20,895 nucleotides of DNA, from the NCBI GenBank assembly GCA_014885115.2, contig WKLE02004248.1:1-20895 (forward strand), given 5' to 3'. Positions 6,607 through 14,125 of the stretch are shown in pieces. Each line of letters starts with the position of its first letter. Position 1 is the first letter of the stretch. The translations under genes were made by a program, and so were the position numbers. Origin of the DNA: Asterionellopsis glacialis. Lineage: Eukaryota > Bacillariophyta > Plagiogrammaphyceae > Rhaphoneidales > Asterionellopsidaceae. The notes under the pieces are model-generated. The model was given only the letters and a program-made list of their open reading frames with translations, was not told where the DNA came from and did not search any database.

Positions 6607-9057
6607 ATGGGGTTTTTGAAAAAAATATTTCGTCGCAAGGCGAAGAACGAGTCTTCCTCTCCCGCTATCAAAAAGGACAAGAAAGCTAACACGCCAAGAG
6701 GGGGCAACTCGAGATTCGGGAAGAAAAAGGAATCTTCCACTCCCACAAGGAAGAGTAACAAGATCAAAGATGATGCGCAACCACTTCAAGACATGAATGG
6801 GAATTCCCAAATGGAACGGAAGCCATCCTTTACCGGAACAAACGGATCCACACGAGCACCGAGTAGTTTGTCCAGAGAACCGACGCACGAACCAGCTGTC
6901 TTGTCACCTCGATCCGATAATAATCGCAGCAAAAGCAGCGGTGGTCGTCAACGTCACGCAAAATCAACACCTCCTGCTACCTCCACCGGACGAAGAAGAG
7001 AACAATCCAAAACTCCAACCACACCGGTAGACTTGGACGATGAAGCTGATTTTCCAGATTCAGATGATGAGAACAACCCCAAAGTCTCTACATCAGCCAA
7101 TGCACTTACCCAAAAACAGTTGCAACAGTTTAATTTAAGGACAACTACTCAAAGTAGTCCTAACAAGAACAATTTGTACAATTTCAATGATCATGACGAC
7201 CGACCCGAAGATCCTCCTGCTGATTCCACTCCAAAGTCTTCAAAATCTAATAATTCCGATGATTCTTCTGAATTCAACCTATCAACGGATGCGGAAGATA
7301 CCGAGTACAACAACATGAGACGAATGACCCGTCCCAAGTCTGGACCCTACGCTGCTCCATCGGCCTTGGATGTCTCTCATGCATCTACTGTCTCTGCGTT
7401 AGCGTATGATACCAGTGCCTTGGACATGACATCCCCGCCCAGTGACGAAGAGGAAGAAGACCCCACTGTGTTTGCTGCATTGAAGGGCCTTCCAGTCGGA
7501 TCTCCACGAAGTCTCATGGACAGTAAGCATCAACCATTGCAGCAAGAGAATCAGCTTGTGCTTCATTCTTCCGCCAATGATGATGATATGAGAGCTTGGG
7601 TGCCTCAAATAACTTCACCCATTGCCAATGATGGCTTTATGGCGTCGCCTAACAAATCAAAAGAACCATCAAGGCTAGCAGCAGATCCACCTGCAACAAA
7701 AGGTTTTGAACATTTTGCCAACTTTGATGATACTTTTGAAGAATTTGGTAACAATGCATTTGCTAATACGAACTCTCATAAAAAGCGTCAACAGGAGATA
7801 CCCGTCCAACAGCGACAACCAAAACCAAAGCAGCAGGTTGTTTCTGTAGTTCCTAGTCAAGACACGAACGCCAACATTAAAGACACACCTCTTGCAGATC
7901 TATTAGCTCAAGCCAAGGAAAAGCGATCATCCCGCAGTGCACGTCACAAGGCTTCTTCCTCCAGTATTAATTCAGCACCCGCCATCACACCGGCCTATCT
8001 TCGTCAACAGCATTTGCAACGAAAGCAACACAATAGCGAAAAGGACGCATCTTCGGTGACATCCGTCTCGGACATTATTCAAAACTTGGAATTAACCAAT
8101 GCAGCTCGTACAAGATCAAGTGGTGCTAGATCAAGCGCATCGGCGGCTTCTGCCTCTGCCTCATCTGTCAGATCCGCCAAAGAACGTTTGAAAGCGAAAC
8201 GAAGAAAAGAACGAGAACGTCAACAGCAGGCACAACGTTCATCTTCAGAGGATTCGGATGACGATGAACGCTTTCTCAATCATGCAGCCACTGCAGGCAA
8301 GACAAGTGACCAGGAAAGTTTAAGTGGACGTTCCAAAAATTCAACAGGACAGCGATCACACAAAAGTCACCGGTCACATCGAAGTAGTCACCGTAGTAGA
8401 CGTCATAGATCCTCCCATCAGCATGGCCACCGTTCATCTTCAGATTCGGTCGGTAGTAAGGGATCGAAACGATCGAATGGAAGTAGATATTCTCATCGTT
8501 CTACACGAAGTTACTTGTCACACATGTCGGAACAATCCAAAAGTGTGGCCAATGATTTACTACGATTAGAGATGCAACTGGCCATGGTTGGATCAACCGA
8601 AAATGGTCGAGGCATGGAATCGGGGTCCATGTCAGGGAACAGTATCAGCGGCACTTCACGTAATTCGCGAGCATCACGAAGTAGCCGTACATCTCATCGA
8701 ACACATCGCAGTACTGCCTCTGGTATAACACACGGTGGTGTGTCCAAGAGAACCAAGGTAAATGTTTTCGCACCACCTGGTAAACTGGGTATCATTTTAG
8801 CCAATAAGGCAGATTCCAAGGGTACTGTCGTCAGCGGGGTTCGAACATCCTCTGTTTTGGTGGAAAAGATAAGCCCTGGGGATCGAATTATTGCTATCGA
8901 TGGTGAAGATGTCAGTCGTATGACAGTCAGTGAAATCACTACTATCATGGCACGAAAAGGTGAATTTGAACGTATTCTTACCGTCTTGACAACTGTCAAA
9001 CCACAAACACCTTCCAAAGCTGGTTCAATTGAATTTGAAAACAAATTTCGTGCATAA
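6607..9057 (+). CDS. Ser/Arg-rich disordered protein with C-terminal PDZ domain
   Basis: An 816-residue scaffold-like protein. Residues 1-14 are MGFLKKIFRRKAKN, a basic amphipathic start that could touch membranes; the Gly2 myristoylation motif is not canonical because position 6 is Lys. Residues 15-520 are low complexity (Ser, Asn, Asp, Pro, acidic patches). A charged helical stretch at about 522-545 (AKERLKAKRRKERERQQQ) is followed by EDSDDDER. Residues 579-640 are rich in Ser, Arg and His (HRSHRSSHRSRR). Residues 716-795 are a PDZ domain, with carboxylate loop KLGI (726-729), strand-loop SPGDRIIAIDGEDV (756-769) and helix B. Helix B begins with Val774 where class I PDZ domains have His, so class I ligands are not expected. 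PDZ domains bind C-terminal peptides; the partner is unknown. The gene appears intronless and ends in TAA. I cannot name an orthologue. Confidence 0.85.
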   Translation: MGFLKKIFRRKAKNESSSPAIKKDKKANTPRGGNSRFGKKKESSTPTRKSNKIKDDAQPLQDMNGNSQMERKPSFTGTNGSTRAPSSLSREPTHEPAVLSPRSDNNRSKSSGGRQRHAKSTPPATSTGRRREQSKTPTTPVDLDDEADFPDSDDENNPKVSTSANALTQKQLQQFNLRTTTQSSPNKNNLYNFNDHDDRPEDPPADSTPKSSKSNNSDDSSEFNLSTDAEDTEYNNMRRMTRPKSGPYAAPSALDVSHASTVSALAYDTSALDMTSPPSDEEEEDPTVFAALKGLPVGSPRSLMDSKHQPLQQENQLVLHSSANDDDMRAWVPQITSPIANDGFMASPNKSKEPSRLAADPPATKGFEHFANFDDTFEEFGNNAFANTNSHKKRQQEIPVQQRQPKPKQQVVSVVPSQDTNANIKDTPLADLLAQAKEKRSSRSARHKASSSSINSAPAITPAYLRQQHLQRKQHNSEKDASSVTSVSDIIQNLELTNAARTRSSGARSSASAASASASSVRSAKERLKAKRRKERERQQQAQRSSSEDSDDDERFLNHAATAGKTSDQESLSGRSKNSTGQRSHKSHRSHRSSHRSRRHRSSHQHGHRSSSDSVGSKGSKRSNGSRYSHRSTRSYLSHMSEQSKSVANDLLRLEMQLAMVGSTENGRGMESGSMSGNSISGTSRNSRASRSSRTSHRTHRSTASGITHGGVSKRTKVNVFAPPGKLGIILANKADSKGTVVSGVRTSSVLVEKISPGDRIIAIDGEDVSRMTVSEITTIMARKGEFERILTVLTTVKPQTPSKAGSIEFENKFRA
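8752..8991 (+). other. PDZ domain coding segment
   Basis: Encodes residues 716-795 of the preceding protein. The KLGIIL carboxylate-binding loop, the GDRIIAIDG core and the following helix are all present. It sits near the C-terminus, with only about 21 residues after it. No second PDZ domain is present. Confidence 0.85.
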
Positions 9058-9882
9058 ACCGAATGAACACTGATAATCATTTTGTGGCTATTATTGTTCT
9101 TCCAGTACTGAAGTATTTACTATATATATGTATATATATATTCCGAAAAAGAGACAAAGAAAGGGAATGCAGTCATTTTGAGTGTAGAAGATACTTCGCA
9201 CATGATTGATTCTGTAACACACAAACTCACATAACAATAATGAGTAGTATTTTAAAATATTCTGTTCCAAAATGTAAAAAGGAAACAACCTTTCTTCGAA
9301 TGATTTATTTCTCGATATTTATTAAATCTGATACAGTAAAATAATGTATAGAAAAATAAACAACTTGATACATTTTAAATGGGAGCATTGCCTAGGTGTG
9401 TCAATCAATACTACTTTTGTATTGTAGAAATCGTTTTTCTACAAGTTTGTATCATAATTGTTTTCTACTAGCCAGGAGATGAAGATGCAGGTGCATTCTA
9501 TCCGAAGATATACCGGCTTGTACGGCAGCAGCACACAGTGTCAGCAGCACAAAACTTTGCAAAATTAGTTCTCTTCCCGCCTATGAAGATTCTTTGTGTA
9601 ATCAAGTTGAATTAAGCCAATGTTTTAGGCTCAAAAAATACAAAAGATTCAATAACTTACACATCGTCGCACATCTATAGTTTGCAATACTATTCTCTAG
9701 AAACTAAAGTAATCATAATTCCTATGTACCCATTTAATTCTTTTCAAAACTGTATCAAATGTATATTTATACCGCCGCCTCACTCATGGCAGCTTCATTC
9801 CTCGTGTACTCTACTATTAGATAATTGAACGAAACTGCAGCGCGGTATCTCTTCTCACCCCTTCCTATTCTTTTCAGTCACT
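9058..9882. other. convergent 3' spacer between the PDZ gene and the Jupiter-like gene
   Basis: AT-rich and without a convincing gene. It contains an alternating TA tract interrupted once by G (9121-9142) and a perfect 9-bp hairpin, TTGTAGAAA/TTTCTACAA with a five-base loop (9422-9444). It should hold the 3' ends of both converging transcripts. Confidence 0.5.
9422..9444. repeat. perfect 9-bp stem, 5-base loop hairpin
   Basis: TTGTAGAAA at 9422-9430 pairs exactly with TTTCTACAA at 9436-9444 around a TCGTT loop. It lies between two convergent genes, about 365 bases after the PDZ-gene stop and 440 bases from the Jupiter-like stop. A termination or 3'-end function is possible but unsupported. 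Confidence 0.5.
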
Positions 9883-10363
9883 TCATCCAAGACGAATGGA
9901 GCAATGTCCACCAGGTGGTTGTAAAACTCTTGAAGAGGAACGTCCCGTAATGACATTTCCTCCACCATCTCTGGCAAACACATTATTGGAAACAGGCTTA
10001 TTGGTTTCCTCTTTCTTTTTTGTTGCGGTGGAAGTAGTAGCTGCAGAAGCATCCTTTGTTTCTTCTTCTTCCTTCTTTTTCGTTTCCACCTTTTCTACAG
10101 GTTTGGGGTCGACTACAGATATAGTTATGAAATGAAAATCAAAACGGCACCAGAAGCAATGGAATGTGAGAATGGTCGATCGATTATATAAGCATAACTA
10201 ACTGTCTACTGTCCGCATCACACGCACCTTTTTTTTTAATCGGAGCAGGTACAGGAGCTGCCTCTGCCGTTCCAAACGAAATAGACGAATGTCCTCCTGG
10301 AGGTGCCAAAACACGGGATGTTGATCTGCCTTGTTGTACAAAGTAGTTCTGATTATCGTTCAT
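9883..10363 (-). CDS. Jupiter/HN1-like (JPT family) small protein, two exons
   Basis: Joining exon 1 (10363-10228) to exon 2 (10112-9883) on the - strand gives an intact 121-residue protein. The GT-AG intron between them (10227-10113, 115 bases) is phase 1: G from AAAG joins TC to make Val46. Residues 13-31 read RSTSRVLAPPGGHSSISFG. Residues 102-121 repeat the theme (GRSSSRVLQPPGGHCSIRLG) and end the protein. Between them lie a Lys/Glu/Ala/Thr-rich linker (49-85) and NNVFARDGGG (88-97). Animal Jupiter/HN1 proteins show the same order: an SSRVLxPPGGxS motif near the N-terminus, an NIFG-type motif, and a PPGGxSSLxLG end. Members associate with microtubules in flies and are otherwise poorly understood. 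ATG10363 is the first Met of the motif-bearing frame; a longer frame has no better upstream start. Splice sites are predicted by eye. The gene diverges from the Dph6 gene. Confidence 0.72.
10113..10227 (-). other. predicted intron of the Jupiter-like gene
   Basis: The donor is AAAG followed by GTGCGT and the acceptor is ATATCTGTAG. Removing it preserves the frame and joins the two motif-bearing halves. Its length of 115 bases matches the formin introns in this window (80-117 bases). The nine-A run just before the donor is a possible slip site. Confidence 0.65.
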
Positions 10364-11186
10364 GGTGTCAATTAAAGATAAATTCTTTTTCTCAAATGTT
10401 AATTCCACAGAGTTGGTGAAAGGTGAATGTCAATGAAGTTTTCTGGACAAAACCAAACTCACAACAAGAGAATGCAAAACAAACGAGAAAAAGAAAAAAC
10501 AAGGCGGGGAAAAGTCACACTATCAGATTTTTTCTTTGAGACGTTACCGGTAGATCTTGTCGTGACCATAACGGTCATATTTGTTGTATTTTTTATCAGT
10601 TATAAGTGAGTAGATTAACCTTCGTCGAGCTTTTATTTGGGGTTAATGATATAGACTCCGTCTTACAACTTACAAGTTACAAGAAATCATAAATGATAAA
10701 TAACGACTGCAGTTAAAGTATCCTTCTTTTCGGTCTACTGTCTACTGTAGTCCAAGTTATGTTGGTTGAGATTATTGAACTTACGACGAGTAGTAGATGC
10801 ACGGATTTTACGAACCGGCTATTAATTGGAAAAATAGCTAGATCAAGTTCCTTATTGAAAGTACCAGGATGACATTGATTTCGACACTACTTCTTGTTCG
10901 ACTCGCGCCCGTCCGTGTAATGGGTGGATACCGATCAAGACCGAAGACATCAAGAACACACAGCACCACACATCACCACACAGCACACAGCACGATAACC
11001 CCCAAATTCTGAAATTTGTCCTTTCTTTCTCCACTTCTCAAATTATTACATATACATTGCTCTTGGTTTGCTGTGTTGGTTTGGTCTCTGCTTGTCAGTT
11101 GCTGGTAAAGAAGTCTACACCTTATGGTATTAGAAACTTGCAACCAAAGTCTTTCTTTCGTTTCATCGATAAATTAAAATACAATA
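10364..11186. other. divergent promoter region between Jupiter-like gene and Dph6
   Basis: About 820 bases with no convincing gene. It holds three tandem 7-mers (CTTACAA, CTTACAA, GTTACAA at 10662-10682), a CTACTGTCTACTGTAG stretch near 10734-10749 and a CAC/CAG-rich degenerate repeat at about 10956-10993, probably in the Dph6 5' leader. Promoters for both genes should lie here. Confidence 0.5.
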
Positions 11187-13703
11187 ATGAAATTCGTTGC
11201 TCTCATCTCGGGGGGTAAAGATTCCATATATTCAATTCTTGAATGTCAAAGATATGGACATGAGCTAGTTGCATGCGTTCATTTGGGCGCTCCATCAGTA
11301 GATGAAGAAGAGTCGTATATGTACCAAACAGCAGCATCGGAAGTACTGCCAACTCTAGTTGAGGAATGTTTGGGTGTTCCTTTAGTTTTGCATCGCCGAG
11401 TAGGCAAGAGCGTTAATACTTCTCTTGTATACGAGACATCTGATGAAAGTGACGAAGTGGAGGATCTATATGAAGCTCTTAAAACTTCTCAAGAGCGTTT
11501 CCCGTCCATTACTGCTGTTTCTTCGGGCGCTATCCTTTCCACGTACCAACGGGTGCGTATCGAGAATGTTTGTAGCAGATTAGGATTAATATCGCTTTCC
11601 TATTTGTGGAGAAATGCTCCCCAAAAAGAACTACTCGAGAAAATGATAGATGATGGTTTACATGCGGTACTCGTCAAGGTAGCTTGTCCTCCTGGTTTAA
11701 TACCTGAAAAGCATCTTAACAAATCATTGTATGCCTTACATAGTTGTGGCCTATTCCAAAGACTACATGATAGGTATCAATTCCATATGTGTGGAGAAGG
11801 TGGTGAATACGAAACACTTGTTTTAGATTGTCCATCTGTTTTCAAAAAGAGGTTTGTTCTTGATGAGGTAGAAATAGTCGAGACAGATGATGGCGTTGGT
11901 TCGTTAATTATTAAAAAATGTCACGCAGAAGAGAAAAGCAGCGATGAAAGTGCAAACTGTACACCAGTCAAAAGTAACAAGGCACAAACATCCATTTTGC
12001 AAGAGCTAGAAGACATTGAATCAAATAGTCGTCCACCTGCCAGCAATCCCTGCATATCTTTACCTCATGCCCGACGTGTATCAGGGGGGCTCTTTCATTT
12101 TTCTGAAATAGTTGCCCCAATTGTTCCTTGTTCGTCTTCAGTGGATGGAGAAGAAGAGACAGAAGCAGACTTAGCTGTGAAGGAAGCGTTATCCATATTT
12201 CAACTATTAGAAAGGGTACTATCGGTCAACAACGCTACAACCCAAGACGCCTTGTTTGTGCATGTATACCTGTCCGAAATTTCACATTTTGCCAGCATCA
12301 ACAAGCACTACCGGGACTTTTTTGGAACTCAACTTCCTCCATCTCGTAGTTGTATAGCGGTTGGTAAGGACGTGTTACCTGGTGGTCGGCGGGTAATGAT
12401 GGATTGTATGGTGCAATGTGGAAGTGGGAAATATTTACGAGCTACTGAAACGGAGGACGACCCTTATGCTACTGCTGCGAGGTATACGAGCACGTCCAAA
12501 CTGCGAGACGTCCTGCACGTTCAATCCATATCACACTGGGCTCCCGTTTGTGTTGGCCCATATAGTCAAGCCAATACCTTACGGTCCGGGTTGCATTTTC
12601 TTGCTGGCCAAATCGGACTAATCCCATCCACAATGACATTGCATGACACGTGGACTCGCCAACTGGAACAATGCTGGATTAATATTGCAAGTGTCGTCGA
12701 TGCCCTTGACGCAGGCTCGCTAGATAATATTATTTCAGGTCTTGTATATATAAGTGATGAGATTTACGCAGCCGAAAATTCACTGCATATTGTTGAATCA
12801 ATTAGTCGCCAACAACTTTTGACCAATGCAGGTGTAGTTCCGTCGGCAATAGACTCGGCAGATGTGACTTATGGAGGATACGAAGATGAAGAAACATGGA
12901 GAGAAATGACGCAGATAAATTCACGAATAAAAGTTACACAACCTATCCTAATTGTATCGATCCCTGAAATGCCAGTTGGGGCAGAAGTTGAAGTAGAGGT
13001 AATATGTGCGACTCAAAAGGCTGCTTCCTGTCTTGACATACACGAAAAATCCTTTGTCATTGAAGAGAAAATCATCAAAGCTCACTTTGGGGAAATGGAA
13101 TTGTGGGATTCTGGACATGACTTCCCTTCATCTCAAAGACAAGCTGATGAAAAAATCCGAATCAATATTGCATCGAGATCCATTGGAAATGGTTGTGCAG
13201 CTGTATCTCTTGTTACAGCAAACTCGATGTCGTCCAATGAGGAAACTTCTCCACCAACCCTAGTGGATACAGATCAAGTTCTAGATGATATGCTCAATGC
13301 TTGGGTTAATTCGATTTTAAAAGATTCGTCAGGTCTATCTATGGACGACGTCTTGCATATCCGCTTGTATTACGTTGCGTCTATGACTTCACCTTCAGAA
13401 AATGGCATAGCAGTGGAAGCAAAAGACGATGGCACAAGACTGCGGTGTGCTTTGCATTCCGTGTTGGCATCACTTTGGTGCAAACATTGGAAATCCCGTC
13501 CTAAGCACGTGCCAGCTTGCACCGTCGTTCCTGTGCAAGCTATGACGATGGTTCAACTTGGAAGTGCTGATGAAGTGGGAGTTATCAAACATGATGAAAG
13601 TACTTTATTGGCAATGCAAATTCTTGCTGTGGATGCTGTACATATGGAAACTGAAACCTGGATTCACCACGGTCGCGAGGATCAAGCGTATTCGACAAGG
13701 TAA
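11187..13703 (+). CDS. DPH6: diphthine--ammonia ligase (Dph6/ATPBD4) with RidA-like domains
   Basis: This enzyme performs the last step of diphthamide synthesis on elongation factor 2: ATP-dependent amidation of diphthine with ammonia, in the cytosol. The 838-residue protein starts directly with the ATP pyrophosphatase domain. The PP-loop SGGKDS is at residues 8-13. YLWRN (139-143), the VKVACPPGL region (163-171) and CGEGGEYETLVLDCP (202-216) are Dph6 hallmarks. Two RidA/YjgF-like domains follow. The first (about 298-411) includes the PPSRSCIAVG segment (384-393), and the second (about 447-606) includes GPYSQA (457-462) and GLHFLAGQIGL. This is the same order as yeast Dph6, whose C-terminal half carries RidA-like domains. 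The stretch 697-790 resembles a third, degenerate RidA unit. ATG11187 places the PP-loop at the expected distance from the N-terminus. No intron is seen and TAA ends the frame. Identity of the enzyme is secure. Confidence 0.93.
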   Translation: MKFVALISGGKDSIYSILECQRYGHELVACVHLGAPSVDEEESYMYQTAASEVLPTLVEECLGVPLVLHRRVGKSVNTSLVYETSDESDEVEDLYEALKTSQERFPSITAVSSGAILSTYQRVRIENVCSRLGLISLSYLWRNAPQKELLEKMIDDGLHAVLVKVACPPGLIPEKHLNKSLYALHSCGLFQRLHDRYQFHMCGEGGEYETLVLDCPSVFKKRFVLDEVEIVETDDGVGSLIIKKCHAEEKSSDESANCTPVKSNKAQTSILQELEDIESNSRPPASNPCISLPHARRVSGGLFHFSEIVAPIVPCSSSVDGEEETEADLAVKEALSIFQLLERVLSVNNATTQDALFVHVYLSEISHFASINKHYRDFFGTQLPPSRSCIAVGKDVLPGGRRVMMDCMVQCGSGKYLRATETEDDPYATAARYTSTSKLRDVLHVQSISHWAPVCVGPYSQANTLRSGLHFLAGQIGLIPSTMTLHDTWTRQLEQCWINIASVVDALDAGSLDNIISGLVYISDEIYAAENSLHIVESISRQQLLTNAGVVPSAIDSADVTYGGYEDEETWREMTQINSRIKVTQPILIVSIPEMPVGAEVEVEVICATQKAASCLDIHEKSFVIEEKIIKAHFGEMELWDSGHDFPSSQRQADEKIRINIASRSIGNGCAAVSLVTANSMSSNEETSPPTLVDTDQVLDDMLNAWVNSILKDSSGLSMDDVLHIRLYYVASMTSPSENGIAVEAKDDGTRLRCALHSVLASLWCKHWKSRPKHVPACTVVPVQAMTMVQLGSADEVGVIKHDESTLLAMQILAVDAVHMETETWIHHGREDQAYSTR

Positions 13704-14125
13704 ATTGCTCCACCTGGGCGGAGTGTCGTTGTTTTGAAATACGATTAAAATACCCTCTAGAGAAAGGCTGAACCAGAATTACAATACCGCAGTATGAATA
13801 CATTTTGTGAGTCAACAACTGTTTCAGTCGTGGTCCCTCCTTGTTGGTGTTTTTCTGCAAATGTCTAATCAAGCTAAATTGCAGTAAAGATCGTCGGTCT
13901 GAGTCTACAACAGAGTGTACCACGATTTTGAGTAGTTTTCGATTTTTAAAATAGTTGGGACTTACCACGCATTCTGTCGCGCTCGTAGATTATGTACAAT
14001 ATTCCTTTCATGAAGCTGCTGTGTCAGGTAAGAAAAAAGTGACATGAGAAGCTCTCACAATTTTGCAATAGACTAGTCGAAGTTTGTTGCCTGAGGAAGT
14101 GACTTAGAGTAGCTAATATTGAAAA
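13704..14125. other. spacer between Dph6 and the formin gene
   Basis: About 420 bases, AT-rich, containing the 3' end of Dph6 and the start region of the formin. A 127-codon - strand open frame overlaps the Dph6 3' end but resembles nothing and is taken as chance. Confidence 0.5.

Noticed and set aside
4441..9057. Cys-rich membrane protein tail (NLV) as ligand of the divergently encoded PDZ protein
   Set aside because: The -2 residue is Asn, which fits neither class I (Ser/Thr) nor class II (hydrophobic) ligands; adjacency alone is not evidence in a eukaryote.
9896..10135. 79-codon + strand open frame
   Set aside because: Antisense to exon 2 of the Jupiter-like gene, whose conserved motifs explain the sequence.
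13585..13968. 127-codon - strand open frame overlapping the Dph6 3' end
   Set aside because: Overlaps a certain gene on the other strand, has no recognisable motif and no credible codon pattern; probably chance.
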